DNA of 64,000 nucleotides from Ostreococcus lucimarinus CCE9901 (Eukaryota; Chlorophyta; Mamiellophyceae; Mamiellales; Bathycoccaceae). How positions within the stretch are numbered: the first letter of the stretch is position 1; each line of letters starts with the position of its first letter. The translations under genes and the position numbers were made by a program. Positions 1 to 10,013 of the stretch are shown here, piece after piece. The notes under the pieces were generated by a model that was not told the origin of the DNA, did not search any database, and saw only the letters and a list, made by a program, of their open reading frames with translations. The stretch lies in NCBI RefSeq assembly GCF_000092065.1, contig NC_009360.1, forward strand, positions 1 through 64,000, in the 5' to 3' direction.

Positions 1-245
1 CCCTAAACCCTAAACCCTAAACCCTAAACCCTAAACCCTAAACCCTAAACCCTAAACCCTAAACCCTAAACCCTAAACCCTAAACCCTAAACCCTAAACC
101 CTAAACCCTAAACCCTAAACCCTAAACCCTAAACCCTAAACCCTAAACCCTAAACCCTAAACCCTAAACCCTAAACCCTAAACCCTAAACCCTAAACCCT
201 AAACCCTAAACCCTAAACCCTAAACCCTAAACCCTAAACCCTAAA
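1..245. repeat. Telomere, 35 tandem CCCTAAA repeats
   Basis: The window begins with 35 uninterrupted copies of CCCTAAA, the C-rich strand of the plant-type TTTAGGG telomere repeat. The array is perfect and stops abruptly at base 245, where unique sequence begins. This marks the left physical end of a linear nuclear chromosome. No longer subtelomeric satellite or transposon lies between the telomere and the first gene. Confidence 0.98.
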
Positions 246-311
246 GACGCCGAGGGCGATGGCGACGGCGACGATCGTCGCGATCGTCGCGAACACGCAG
301 CGTTTACCCAT
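234..311 (-). pseudogene. Signal-peptide-like ORF truncated by the telomere
   Basis: An ATG at 311-309 on the minus strand opens a reading frame of 22 unique codons, three codons into the telomere repeat, then a TAG made by the repeat. The peptide starts MGKRC and continues with a hydrophobic Ala/Val/Ile run, the pattern of a signal peptide or membrane anchor. Its direction runs into the chromosome end. It may be the 5' remnant of a gene whose body was lost when the telomere was added. It could also be a chance ORF, since it is very short. Confidence 0.35.
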
Positions 312-467
312 CGTGTACGTTCGCGCACGCGCGTCGTTTTCTGGCGACGCGGGCGCGTCATCTGCGAACGGGAGGGGGACGTGCGTATCCGTGTATCGGG
401 TTGTTTTTTGTTTTGGCCGGGATTATCTTCATACATAGCGATCGTGTACCCTAACTAAAAAGCCACA

Positions 468-2210
468 TCACTTGTTCACGAGATACCGCAAAAAGTATCG
501 ATCGCGCTGATTCCCAAGAGTCCACATGCTGTCGAAATATGAAGATCCGTAATCTTCCGGCACCCCACTTACGAACGGACGGTCGACGTGAGGGTGATCC
601 GGGATGAACAACGCGCGAGCCTTGTAAAGCTCGCGACACATGCGCATGGCGTAGGCAGAGTCGTCTGTGACGCAAATTAAGTGACCTCCCGGCTTGAGTA
701 CGCGATACACGTCTCGGATGAATTCTGCTTTAATAAGCACTTGCGAGCTCCCCACCCATTCTGGAGGGTCGGGGTAATTGACGTAGACTTCGCTCGCCGT
801 ATTCATAGGCATCCGTCTCGCGTCAAAAGCGTCACTCGCCATGCCACACACGAGCGCGAGATTTGCGTCCACGCCCGACCGAAGGGCTTTCATCCACGTC
901 ATTGCGACTCTGTTTCGACGCATTTCCACACCGATCCATTGGATTTTGGAATCTTGTTTCGCCTTGCGCGTGATCCAGTCACCGTGACCGCTACACACTT
1001 CGACGCGCACATCCGAATCGCCGGCGATGTTCGGCGGCCTTTCCGCCTCGTCTTCGCCAACTATTCGCACATTTGGCGCCCGATCAACTCCTTTCATGGC
1101 TTTATCGGCGATTTGTTTCCTTCTCGCGAGCGGTACGTCTCTCATGTACGCCTCGACTTCTTCAATTTCCCTAGACGCGTCTTGCGCTCGTAGCTGTAGG
1201 AACAATTGCACGCTCTTCGACGGCGCGTCTGGATCTTCGACGTCATCATCGTCGTATCGAGTCGTCGCGCCCGCTTTCGCCGCGGATTTTTCGGCGTCGA
1301 CGTCGAGCGTTGCTCGGGCGTCGCGACACGCGTTCGCCGCTACGTCTGCGTCGGGCATCATTAAACTAGAAGCTACCGCCAACGCCACGTACGACTGCGC
1401 GGTTACCACGATCCCTTCGCGCTGAGCGTCTCGGATGAAATCCAACGCCTGCTGCACCATGAGCTCACCGCATAGAGTTTTGATGTAATACTCACACACC
1501 GTCGCGTCCAGCGATGCATGGCGTTCGCGCATCATCTCCAGACATTTCGACGCATTCTTCACGTCGCCGTATCGCACGCAATTTCTCAGCAACGTCGCGT
1601 ACGTGCGCTGATTTGGTTCAACGCCGCAATCTATCATCTCACGTATCACTGATCGCGCCCGATCGATATGGCCATTCTGGGACTCTCCCTTGACGAGCAC
1701 GGTGTACGCTACCTCGTTCGCTTCGACGCCCGCGTCGCTCATCGCCTTCCAAATCGTTCTCATTTCCATAACCTCTCCCACGCGCGTGGCTGCGTTGAGC
1801 ATATTTGTGTAGGAATACACGTTCGGCGTCAGGCCAACGCGAGAGATGCGTTCAAACGCTTCCTTGGCGAATCCGTATTGCTTATCGTTCCCGAAATCCT
1901 TGAGCAGCCGATTGAAAAACTTTACATCCTTCACCTTCATCGCTCGCTTGAGCAACGTCTGCGCCTCTCGCGCCCGTTTGCGATTTTGCTTCACCGCGCG
2001 TTTCATGCCTTCATCGAGCGAGGCCAAGTACGAGGTAGATAGCCCGCCATCGGTGTCACCGTCGTCTCGAACAACTTTTTCGCTCGGCGCGTCAACGTCA
2101 TCGCGCGCGCGTTTGCGCGTCGCCGCCGCGGCGTTTCTTCGCGCGGCGCGATTCTGATTCTTCTTTTCGTACTTTTTCTTCTTCCGCGTCGCATTCGACG
2201 TCCGATCCAT
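468..2210 (-). CDS. PPR protein fused to tRNA (guanine-N7) methyltransferase (TrmB) domain
   Basis: The product has 580 residues. The N-terminus (about 1-45) is rich in Lys/Arg and looks like a nuclear or nucleolar signal. Residues about 95-300 hold pentatricopeptide repeats, for example the PNVYSYTNML and PNQRTYATLL signatures. The last 180 residues match the TrmB/Methyltransf_4 family: a VEVCSGHGDW SAM-binding motif, WIGVEMRRNR, YVNYPDPPEW in place of the usual NFPDPW, and VLKPGG. TrmB enzymes place m7G at tRNA position 46; the PPR part probably supplies extra RNA recognition. I chose the ATG at 2210 because longer readings would overlap the divergent gene that starts at 2241. The fusion is clear; the substrate and compartment are inferred. 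Confidence 0.85.
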   Translation of the reverse strand: MDRTSNATRKKKKYEKKNQNRAARRNAAAATRKRARDDVDAPSEKVVRDDGDTDGGLSTSYLASLDEGMKRAVKQNRKRAREAQTLLKRAMKVKDVKFFNRLLKDFGNDKQYGFAKEAFERISRVGLTPNVYSYTNMLNAATRVGEVMEMRTIWKAMSDAGVEANEVAYTVLVKGESQNGHIDRARSVIREMIDCGVEPNQRTYATLLRNCVRYGDVKNASKCLEMMRERHASLDATVCEYYIKTLCGELMVQQALDFIRDAQREGIVVTAQSYVALAVASSLMMPDADVAANACRDARATLDVDAEKSAAKAGATTRYDDDDVEDPDAPSKSVQLFLQLRAQDASREIEEVEAYMRDVPLARRKQIADKAMKGVDRAPNVRIVGEDEAERPPNIAGDSDVRVEVCSGHGDWITRKAKQDSKIQWIGVEMRRNRVAMTWMKALRSGVDANLALVCGMASDAFDARRMPMNTASEVYVNYPDPPEWVGSSQVLIKAEFIRDVYRVLKPGGHLICVTDDSAYAMRMCRELYKARALFIPDHPHVDRPFVSGVPEDYGSSYFDSMWTLGNQRDRYFLRYLVNK

Positions 2211-2240
2211 CCTTTTCGACACAGCTCGACGCGCGACGGA

Positions 2241-2882
2241 ATGGCGGCGACGTTGGCGGCGACGTTTACGCGACTGCACGCGCACGCGCGCGACGCGCAC
2301 GTCGCGCGCGCTGGCAAAGGCAAACGTAAGTCGCAGCGTCTCGGTACCGGTGGTGGCGTGCTGGACGCCGCGACGACGACGCAATCGACGAAGAACATCG
2401 CTGGTGCGGTGGGGCCGGTGTCTTGCGACGCCGACGCGATGACGGACACGGTTGAATTCTTTCTGTTCGCCCGTCGCAAGACGAGCGCCGGTGGAGACGA
2501 CGAGCGTTGGCTGCCGCTCGGCGACGTCGTGTTCGAGCGCTCGACGAACGTGGAGGACGTGGCACGCGAGCGCTATCGCATTCTCTGCGAGTACGCACGG
2601 AAGCGATACTTGCGATTGAATGTGGGCAAGGGTGGGTTAGAAATCGGTGCGCGCGTGCAAAAGGGCGTAGCTAAACATCCAGACGCGCGAGACGCGACGG
2701 AGATCGTTTACGTAGCTTGCGAAGAGACGGCATTGACATGGGACGCGACGGCGGCGGCGGATGCGACGAAAAGATTTGGATCGTTTCCAGCGATGTTGCG
2801 TTTATTAAATAACGCAGAGCCGCTGACGGCTGCGGTAAAGAATAGAATGCTCAAAGCCTCGGCACAGTTCGCGGCGGAATGA
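2241..2882 (+). CDS. Conserved hypothetical protein, possibly plastid-targeted
   Basis: The product has 213 residues. The first 65 or so are rich in Ala, Arg and Thr with few acids, as in an organelle transit peptide. The rest is a compact domain with the sequence FFLFARRK, then RWLPLGDVVF, and an EYARKRYLRL helix. I do not recognise a named family with confidence. An internal ATG (MTDTVEFF) marks where the folded part probably begins. Its start is only 30 bp from the start of the divergent PPR-TrmB gene, so both must share one tiny promoter region. Confidence 0.7.
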   Translation: MAATLAATFTRLHAHARDAHVARAGKGKRKSQRLGTGGGVLDAATTTQSTKNIAGAVGPVSCDADAMTDTVEFFLFARRKTSAGGDDERWLPLGDVVFERSTNVEDVARERYRILCEYARKRYLRLNVGKGGLEIGARVQKGVAKHPDARDATEIVYVACEETALTWDATAAADATKRFGSFPAMLRLLNNAEPLTAAVKNRMLKASAQFAAE

Positions 2883-2945
2883 AATCGTACGTGCCAGTCG
2901 CACGCTGTAATACCAGTTCAGAAATATCAATGATCAACCCATCGC

Positions 2946-5258
2946 TCAGGCAAACTCCATAAGAGCTGCGGCGAGATGCGTGAGCTCCTGACCGTACGCG
3001 ACGCGAATCAGTCGCCCGACGACATCTCTTGAATATTCACCCGCCAAGGCGTGTCCTACCGCGAGCAAGAATATTCGCTCGCTCGATCTGATGGGTCTGA
3101 GGCCGAAATGTCGATTGAGCTCCGTCACCATCTCCACGTGTGAGCTGGCGATTATCGGGAAGACCTGAGACGTGCCATTCGTCTCGTTCGAAGCCTGAAA
3201 CACAAAGTGACCTTGCTCTTTTAATTGCCGAGACGCAGTACTGAGCACGGAAATCGTGACTTCGTATGTCTCGAAGTCGTCGGATCGCTCGGAGACCGCG
3301 TGCAAATCGGCGTCGTTCAAGTTCGTAATCAATTCGACGTCGATCATTTTGCGCGCCTCTCTTCGCGGGCGCGTCGCAGCCTGAAGGCGTTTCATGGGTC
3401 TACCACCCATGGCTGGACGCGTCGATCCGCTACCGACGCGCACTGTCATGTCTGATTCATTCAACCTTCTACCGATGAACGTAATGGCGCGTGCGCTCCC
3501 CACCGCGACGGCTACGGCGCTGGAGCCGACGATGCAAGGTGCGACTGCTTGAGTGCTTTGCGTCCCTACGTGCATGAATTTCAATGGACCTTGCACTCGA
3601 GCGAACGTATCTCGTTGATTCCGAGTAAAGACGTCGACTTGAGTAACGCACTCATTGGAGCTAGTCGACTGCAGTTTTTTCAAAAACATCGCGAACTCGC
3701 CGTTCGGTGTGTTAATGAGCTCGATACCTCGCAACCAAACCTCTTGCGCAGAAAAGTCGACGTCAACCGACTTGGACGGCGATGCGTTCACTTCATCGGT
3801 AAAAAGCTCCGCAAATTCGGTGAGTTGACGTTTCATAGACTCTTTCTGTCTGTTGGTTTGCTTAGGCTTGAACGCGACTCGCACGCCGTCCATGTGAGCT
3901 CTCATCTCTTGAACGCTCATGTGCAGCTCTTTGGAGATGTGTGCGACTTCTTGAACGCTTATGCCAAGCGTCGACGAACTTCGCATCTTAAATTCCGACA
4001 AGTCGCTCTTTTGGGTGTCTTTGCCGAGCAAATATTTATCCGTCGCACGACGCCAAGCTTTGAAGAGTAAACCGCGGCGCACCGCGAACGCGTCCAAACC
4101 CGTTGCTACCAAACTCAGGCTCAGTCTACCGCGTAAGTAAGCAGTAACACGCGACATCGCATTCAAGTGATACCGGAGCGCGAGCGGCGCGAGCGTCGCG
4201 ACAACCCATCCTTTGACGCTAAAGTGCATACGTATGCCGCGATATATCGGAGCGATGTTGTCCAGCCCGACATAAAACGTGGGATACAAGATAAAATTCA
4301 GGACACAGCACGCGAGCGCGGCTTTAAACCTTTCCATGGCGCTGATGAGCGCCATAGCCACGAGCGGTGGCGCGACGAGTAACGTCACAATTTGAGCCGG
4401 GTCAAAGCTGTGCCCAGAGTATTTATAACCGACGATGTTCAACGTAACCGCGGGATGACGCATCACCGACTTGACGACGTGTCGTATGAGAATACCAGCG
4501 TCTTCAAAGTCGTGCATTGGTCGACCGTGCACGTCTATACGGAAGAAACCAATCAAAATGACGTAATCGATAATGGTGGCGAGTGGCAAGTATCGCGTGT
4601 ACAGCCCCTTCAGGAACAACGATGGATCTTGAGTATCGTTGAGTGTTACGTGCGCCACTCCCTGCACGCGCACGCCTCTACACATAAGATAATTTTCGAG
4701 CGTTAACGCCACCATGAAGTAAATCCACATGTAAAACCGGCGCACGTTCAAACCGTGTCCTGGAGACATCCCTAACACGTACCACAAAATCGCGCTGGAG
4801 ACGCGTCGCACCGCGCGCTCGAAGAGGCCCGCCTTTTCGCCGCGCGGCGCTCGGTTTCGTCTTCGATTATCGCGCTCTAAATATTGCAGCACGGCAGCCG
4901 GTTTTATGAACCGTCGCGCCTCGCCCGTCGCGTCTTCCTCCGTCGATCCTCCGTCGTTCGACGACGCGTCCCCTCTTTCCTTTTGTACCCGTTCGCGTTC
5001 GCGTCGTCTGCGCGTCGTCGCGCTCCCATCTCGTTTCTTCTTCGTAGCCTTCGTCGACGACCGCGGCGACGGTGACCGCGACTTAAGCGACGTCGACGCT
5101 CGCGTCGTTCGTCTTGTCCGCATCACTCGCGCATCGTCCGTACCGTCGTCGATAACGTCACCGACGACGTTTACGCAGTCCACGTCGTCCAAGTCCGCGC
5201 CCGCCTCGCGCGGCGCCGTCCCGCGCCTGGTGCGCGACCTCGACCGCGTCGCAGGCAT
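2946..5258 (-). CDS. Multi-pass membrane protein of unknown function
   Basis: The product has 770 residues if the start is ATG 5258 ([10 protein letters not shown]). The reading frame stays open further upstream but would then cover the divergent malate dehydrogenase gene. About 150 N-terminal residues are Arg/Ser/Asp-rich and look disordered. Then follow several hydrophobic segments, including [49 protein letters not shown] and [20 protein letters not shown] long polar region follows, with one more Ala/Val-rich hydrophobic stretch and a C-terminal part. I recognise no known family. A shorter start at 5123 ([10 protein letters not shown]) is possible. Confidence 0.7.
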   Translation of the reverse strand: MPATRSRSRTRRGTAPREAGADLDDVDCVNVVGDVIDDGTDDARVMRTRRTTRASTSLKSRSPSPRSSTKATKKKRDGSATTRRRRERERVQKERGDASSNDGGSTEEDATGEARRFIKPAAVLQYLERDNRRRNRAPRGEKAGLFERAVRRVSSAILWYVLGMSPGHGLNVRRFYMWIYFMVALTLENYLMCRGVRVQGVAHVTLNDTQDPSLFLKGLYTRYLPLATIIDYVILIGFFRIDVHGRPMHDFEDAGILIRHVVKSVMRHPAVTLNIVGYKYSGHSFDPAQIVTLLVAPPLVAMALISAMERFKAALACCVLNFILYPTFYVGLDNIAPIYRGIRMHFSVKGWVVATLAPLALRYHLNAMSRVTAYLRGRLSLSLVATGLDAFAVRRGLLFKAWRRATDKYLLGKDTQKSDLSEFKMRSSSTLGISVQEVAHISKELHMSVQEMRAHMDGVRVAFKPKQTNRQKESMKRQLTEFAELFTDEVNASPSKSVDVDFSAQEVWLRGIELINTPNGEFAMFLKKLQSTSSNECVTQVDVFTRNQRDTFARVQGPLKFMHVGTQSTQAVAPCIVGSSAVAVAVGSARAITFIGRRLNESDMTVRVGSGSTRPAMGGRPMKRLQAATRPRREARKMIDVELITNLNDADLHAVSERSDDFETYEVTISVLSTASRQLKEQGHFVFQASNETNGTSQVFPIIASSHVEMVTELNRHFGLRPIRSSERIFLLAVGHALAGEYSRDVVGRLIRVAYGQELTHLAAALMEFA

Positions 5259-5408
5259 CCCGTCTCGCGCTCGACGTCGAGAGGTTTCGCGCGTCGCGCG
5301 CGCGCGTTTGACGGACGCTGCCGCGATCGACGACGCGGATCCGTCCCGTGGCGCACGTCGCGTTCGCGTGGTCACTTCGACGCGTTCGAAGCGCGCGCGA
5401 CCGCGACG

Positions 5409-6416
5409 ATGCCCGCGTCCACGGTCGATGACGTCGTCACCGTTCTCATCACCGGCGCGGCGGGGCAAATCGGGTACGCGCTCGCCCCGATGGTGTGCGC
5501 GGGCGCGGCGACGGGGCCTGGGAAGAAGATTGCGTTGAAACTGTTGGACGTCGAGTTCGCGAGCGAAGCGCTGCGAGGGGTGAAGATGGAGATCATGGAT
5601 TGCGCCTTCGACGCGTGCGTCTCGGTGGACGTGTTCACGGATTGCGAAAAGGCGTGCGAAGGCGTTGACGTGGCGATCATGGTTGGCGGGTTTCCGCGCA
5701 AGCAAGGCATGGAACGCAAGGACGTGCTGGGGAAAAATGTGGCGATTTACAAACAGCAAGCGAGCGCGTTGGCGAGCAAGGCGAAGAAAGATGTGAAGAT
5801 TGTCGTTGTCGCCAATCCCGCGAACACGAACGCGAAAATTTTGGCGAAATTCGCGCCGTCGATTCCCAGAGGCAACGTCACGTGCATGACGCGGCTCGAT
5901 CACAACAGAGCGCTCGCGCAGTTGGGTGAAAGAAGCGGTAAAGCGACGATAGAGGTGAAGAATGCGATCATTTGGGGGAACCATTCGTCGACGCAGTACC
6001 CGGACGTGAATCACGCCACGATCGAGGGTAAGCCCGCGCGGGAGGTGATTGGAAATGACGCCTACCTCGACGGCGATTTCGTAGACGTCGTGCGCGCGCG
6101 AGGCGCGGCAATCATCGAGGCGAGAAAGTTGTCATCAGCGCTCAGCGCGGCGAGCTCGGTGTGTGACCACGTGTACGATTGGATTCACGGCACAAAAGAA
6201 GGTGAATGGACTTCAATGGGAGTCATCTCTGACGGGTCGTACGGCGTCCCAGAGGGGCTGGTGTACTCTTTCCCGGTGACGTGCACGGGTGGCAAATGGC
6301 AAATTGTGCAAGGGTTGAGCATCGACGAGCGCTCGCGGAAACTCATGGACGAGTCCGCGAAGGAGCTTACGGAGGAGTTTGAGTTGGCGGAGCAATGTTT
6401 GGCAGAATCTGCGTAG
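5409..6416 (+). CDS. NAD-dependent malate dehydrogenase, cytosolic type
   Basis: The product has 335 residues, the normal length for cytosolic MDH. It interconverts malate and oxaloacetate with NAD(H). Visible motifs are the dinucleotide-binding [12 protein letters not shown] near the N-terminus, the mobile-loop [30 protein letters not shown], and [12 protein letters not shown] with the catalytic His. There is no clear organelle leader, and NPANTNA with TRLDHNRA is typical of the cytosolic eukaryotic form. It is divergent to the membrane protein gene starting at 5258, with 150 bp between the two starts. Confidence 0.97.
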   Translation: MPASTVDDVVTVLITGAAGQIGYALAPMVCAGAATGPGKKIALKLLDVEFASEALRGVKMEIMDCAFDACVSVDVFTDCEKACEGVDVAIMVGGFPRKQGMERKDVLGKNVAIYKQQASALASKAKKDVKIVVVANPANTNAKILAKFAPSIPRGNVTCMTRLDHNRALAQLGERSGKATIEVKNAIIWGNHSSTQYPDVNHATIEGKPAREVIGNDAYLDGDFVDVVRARGAAIIEARKLSSALSAASSVCDHVYDWIHGTKEGEWTSMGVISDGSYGVPEGLVYSFPVTCTGGKWQIVQGLSIDERSRKLMDESAKELTEEFELAEQCLAESA

Positions 6417-6593
6417 CGTCGATCCCGAATGTAATCGTCAATCGTTGTCGCTAAAAGACTTGTGCGCAGTGGGATTCCGCTTCGACGGTTCTAGTTACAA
6501 TGCATCAACGCGAAGGAGTCAGGGGTTATATTCTATAGTTGGGGTTTACGTGACGTCGTTAAGCAGCGCCAATCACGGTTCAACAGTTGTTAT

Positions 6594-7100
6594 TCACGCG
6601 AACGACTCGGCTGGCTTGCCGTCTCCGACGGCCTCTGCGAGCGTAGTCGCCGCCTCAAAGGTCTCCTTCTGTTGTTTCGCGCTCGCTCTTCGCTTGAGTT
6701 TGTTCTGCGCCTCCGTAGAACGTTGCTTTTCTGTCATCTGCAATCGCCTATTTCGACTGCGCAGGCGCTCCTTCTCTCGCTGCTCTTTCGTTTGGTGGCG
6801 TCGGCGTCGCGCGCTTCTCAACCGTTCTCGCTCCTTCCGCGCCACCTCTCGCGCCATCGCCGCGCGTTTCTCCGCGCTCGTCGCGTCGAGCGCGCTCGTC
6901 TTCACCGCGCGCTCTTCGGACGAGCGAAGCTTCTTCTCCAACTCAACCACCATCGCTTGAAGCGTCAGCGCGGGCGGTGAATTCGCCCCCGACCGTTCTC
7001 CGTGGCCGTCGTCGTCGGGGGACAAGAAGACGTCCTCGAACGCGGGCGCGGCGGAACCTCTCTTCGTCGGCGATCGCTCCGACCTCTTTCGCGCGCCCAT
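6594..7100 (-). CDS. Arg-rich coiled-coil protein, hypothetical
   Basis: The product has 168 residues from the ATG at 7100 (MGARKRSERS). It has a short polar N-terminus, then a continuous charged helix of about 110 residues dominated by Arg, Lys, Glu and Gln. The stretch around SRNRRLQMTEKQR resembles the basic region of bZIP-like proteins, but no regular leucine zipper follows. It is probably a nuclear nucleic-acid-binding or coiled-coil protein; that is inference only. The frame is open upstream, so a longer start (to 7247) cannot be excluded. It is convergent with malate dehydrogenase. Confidence 0.5.
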   Translation of the reverse strand: MGARKRSERSPTKRGSAAPAFEDVFLSPDDDGHGERSGANSPPALTLQAMVVELEKKLRSSEERAVKTSALDATSAEKRAAMAREVARKERERLRSARRRRHQTKEQREKERLRSRNRRLQMTEKQRSTEAQNKLKRRASAKQQKETFEAATTLAEAVGDGKPAESFA

Positions 7101-7405
7101 GTCGAGGGGGCGACGTCGCGGCGCTTCTCTCGCCGGCGTCGATGTGTCGTCTCGGTCGGTCGGTCGCCAAAGGACGGGCGCGCGTGACGCGGCGAATGCG
7201 CGATCGTGGGGCTGGGCGGGCGCGCGGCGAGCGGGGCGCGCGCGCACGGCTGCGGTGGTCGAGCGGCTCGTGTACCGGTTTTAGAAGAGTGTAACGTCCC
7301 ATTATTATATCATCGTATCATCATCGACGCTTGGTTCGTCGTCGACGGCGAGGAAGCGCCGGCGCGCGCGCGCTGGAATTGCCAAAATTCTCGCGATTCT
7401 CCAAT
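7101..7405. other. Intergenic region between coiled-coil and HMG-box genes
   Basis: About 305 bp lie between the start of the coiled-coil gene and the stop of the HMG-box gene, both on the minus strand. The part next to 7290-7330 is AT-rich (tattatatcatcgtatcat) and may hold promoter or polyadenylation signals. I see no additional gene here. Confidence 0.4.
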
Positions 7406-7693
7406 CTACTTCTTGTACTTGGCCATGGCCGCTTCGTAGCGCTTCTTGTCCTTGGCCGCTTCCGCTTCGTACTTGGACTTGTCCGTCGTCTTCGCCCACT
7501 GCGCACCGAGCGCCTTGGCGACGTCCGTGACACCGAACGACGGATTCTTCTTCAAAATCGCCGCGCGTTGATCCTTGGCGAAGAACATGTACGCCGAAAG
7601 CGGGCGCTTCGGGGCGTTCGGGTCTTTCACCTTCTTCGCCTTGACGGCGGTCTTCTTGGTCTTGGTGGTCTTCTTGGCGGCGATCTTAGCCAT
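7406..7693 (-). CDS. HMG-box protein, HMGB/NHP6 type
   Basis: The product has 95 residues: a Lys-rich N-terminal tail of about 22 residues followed by a single HMG box starting at DPNAPKRPLSAYMFF and ending in a Lys-rich tail. Single-box proteins of this size (yeast Nhp6, plant HMGB) bind and bend DNA without sequence specificity and assist chromatin remodelling. The box has the conserved PKRP, aromatic and W (GAQWAKT) positions. It is intronless and complete. Confidence 0.95.
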   Translation of the reverse strand: MAKIAAKKTTKTKKTAVKAKKVKDPNAPKRPLSAYMFFAKDQRAAILKKNPSFGVTDVAKALGAQWAKTTDKSKYEAEAAKDKKRYEAAMAKYKK

Positions 7694-7901
7694 GGTGGAT
7701 GTTACGGTCGTGAGTCGGACGCGTCGCGGTGTGGCGCGCCCGTCGCGCGCGCGCGGCGATTATTCTCTCCGCGTCACCGCGCGACGCGTTTTCGCGGGCG
7801 CGTTCGCTTTCTTTGGGTGTTCTTCATAGGTTAAATCCGTCTAGTATATACATTTTGTGCGCGCATAAATTTTATGCGCTGGCACTTTTTCGAAGATTTG
7901 C

Positions 7902-9743
7902 CTACCGCTTCTGGTGTCGCACGTTTTTCATGACCGCGTACGCCATGGCGATCCAAAACAGCCAAATTCCGAACACGGCTAAGATATTCGTGCCGAGCGA
8001 ATGCGAGACACCGTAAAAATCTGACACACCGACGGCGGTGCCGGAGTCGTCCACAAACACTTTCGGCTCTGAGTTGCGAAAATGATTTCTCATTTGCGCC
8101 ATCCAGCCGTATCGGACGAAGAGCGTGTGGCGATACCACGCCCATCCCTTCGGCATGCTCTGAACGCGAATGATGATACCGCTAAAAAGAAGTTGTACTA
8201 CGTTGTAAATTGGCAACAGCGTGTTCGCGCTGTCCATGTCGGGCGCCGCGGCGGCGCACACGTACGCCAAAGCGATGCCGCACAGCATGACGCCGTAGTT
8301 TATGATCCAAAAGTAGAAGTAACTTCCTTGAATTCCGCATCCAAGATACAGCATCATTTGCGCGATGAGCGACACTGGAATCGCCAACACGCCTTCTTCG
8401 ATTATTTTGTACGCGATGTAACTCGACAAGGGGTACACGCCGTCGTCTACCTCTCGATAGAACATCGCCCTCTCCATAACGACACTCGGCATGTAACCGG
8501 AAGCTTGAAAACTAGGCAAAATGTTCAGCATCGAAAGCAAACTTGCGACGTTTAACTGAGTCGATTGGTCTTGTGCCGCGCCGGTTGGTTCGCCAATTTT
8601 CCAGAACAACGACATCATAACGAATCCAAACAAAAAGTTGCCTGCGGAACGCGCGGCGACAAAATCGGGCGTTTTGTAATTGTATCGCGTTCGATATTTG
8701 ATGAGAGTCGCGACTTTCGACATCGCACCACGCGTGATTTTGGGTTGAGGCGGCGCCGGTAGTTGTTGTTTCGACATCATCGACTTGACGCGCGACGCGT
8801 TCGCTGCGCCGGCGGCACTTTTGGCGAACGCGCCGACGAAATCGACGTCGTCGCTCGCCACGGTGCCGACGAAAAAGTCCGCCATGCTATACGACGCATC
8901 GTAATCGTAGCCCAATCCACGGAAGTACGGCGTGACAGAATCGAGCGCTCCAGCAAACGCAACGCGCCCTTTCTTCAACATCAGCAATGAATCGAATAGC
9001 CGAAACGCCTCCGAAGTTGGAGAGTGAATGGTGGCGACGACGCAAACGCCGGAACAGGCCAAGTGCTTCAGAATTTGCACAATATCAAGCGAAGTCGCGC
9101 TGTCCAATCCACTCGTCGGTTCATCGAGGAAAAGGACGTCCGGATCCGTGACCAGCGCGAGTGCCAAGTTCGTGCGTTTCGCTTGCCCACCCGAGATGCC
9201 GCGCTTGAGCGCGTCTCCGACGATGACTTCAGAGCATTCACCCAAGTTTAAATCTTCGATGATCGCCGGCACTCGAGCCAAAATTTCCACGCGTTCTTCT
9301 TCGTTTCGTGCTCTCAATTCAGCCCAATAGTTGAGCGTCTCTTTGACCGTCAGCATTGCCAGCAGAGTGTCCCTCTGCTCGACGTACGCCGCGCACTGCC
9401 GAAACATCGCCTTTGACGCCCGTCTGCCGCCGTAGTAGACGCCGCCCCCACTCACCTCTCCCGACGTCACTCGATCGGTGATGACGTCCAGCAGCGTCGT
9501 CTTCCCAGCTCCCGACGCTCCCATCAACGCGTGCACCTTGCCGTGTTCGAACGACGCCGTGACGTTTGACAATAGGGCGAGCGGTTCCGACGACGCCTTT
9601 GCATTCGTCACCGTGTACGAAACATCGTCGACGACGACGTCGAGCGCGTGGCGCGCTTTGTTCGTGCTCAGCGAACCCACTGAAGGCACGCGTTTCATGT
9701 CCGGGACGTCGACCGCCGTCGAGGGCGTGCGCTTGAACGACAT
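7902..9743 (-). CDS. ABC transporter, subfamily G half-transporter
   Basis: The product has 613 residues with the ABCG order: nucleotide-binding domain first, membrane domain second. Walker A is GASGAGKT at residues 75-82, the signature is ISGGQAKR, Walker B is VLFLDEPTSGLDSA, and the H-loop His is in ATIHSPTSEAF. After residue about 340 come hydrophobic segments, including FLFGFVMMSLFWKIG and FGIWLFWIAMAYAVM near the C-terminus. Family members export lipids, sterols or small organics after dimerising. The substrate cannot be told from sequence. Confidence 0.95.
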   Translation of the reverse strand: MSFKRTPSTAVDVPDMKRVPSVGSLSTNKARHALDVVVDDVSYTVTNAKASSEPLALLSNVTASFEHGKVHALMGASGAGKTTLLDVITDRVTSGEVSGGGVYYGGRRASKAMFRQCAAYVEQRDTLLAMLTVKETLNYWAELRARNEEERVEILARVPAIIEDLNLGECSEVIVGDALKRGISGGQAKRTNLALALVTDPDVLFLDEPTSGLDSATSLDIVQILKHLACSGVCVVATIHSPTSEAFRLFDSLLMLKKGRVAFAGALDSVTPYFRGLGYDYDASYSMADFFVGTVASDDVDFVGAFAKSAAGAANASRVKSMMSKQQLPAPPQPKITRGAMSKVATLIKYRTRYNYKTPDFVAARSAGNFLFGFVMMSLFWKIGEPTGAAQDQSTQLNVASLLSMLNILPSFQASGYMPSVVMERAMFYREVDDGVYPLSSYIAYKIIEEGVLAIPVSLIAQMMLYLGCGIQGSYFYFWIINYGVMLCGIALAYVCAAAAPDMDSANTLLPIYNVVQLLFSGIIIRVQSMPKGWAWYRHTLFVRYGWMAQMRNHFRNSEPKVFVDDSGTAVGVSDFYGVSHSLGTNILAVFGIWLFWIAMAYAVMKNVRHQKR

Positions 9744-10013
9744 CAGGCGACTGAGACCAAGCGTCGAAGTGTCGACACGGGTGACCTAGCGCGCAGAGCT
9801 TCGCAGAGCTGCGGCTTCGCGACGAAAACCGTCGTAGCGTCGAACATCCGCTCGGATGATCGCATTCGGGCGTGCCGATGCATTAAGAAAACTATCGCTA
9901 CTTTAAGTCGTGTCGCTCGTCTATATCGGGGAGCGTTCACGCGCTGGCTGGGCTATGTGAATTTGAGGTTTTGTTCCGACGTCTCCGCGTCTTGGCTCAG
10001 TCGTCTTCTTCGT

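Noticed and set aside
227-436. 69-codon minus-strand ORF next to the telomere
   Set aside because: Arg/Ser/Pro low complexity in a different phase from the signal-peptide-like ORF; it looks like a composition artefact.
447-455. Telomere-like accctaact near the first gene
   Set aside because: A single degenerate copy; chance occurrence or a promoter telo-box cannot be distinguished.
5259-6014. N-terminal extension of the membrane protein over malate dehydrogenase
   Set aside because: It lies antisense to the conserved MDH coding region and is Arg/His-rich, as expected for a shadow frame.
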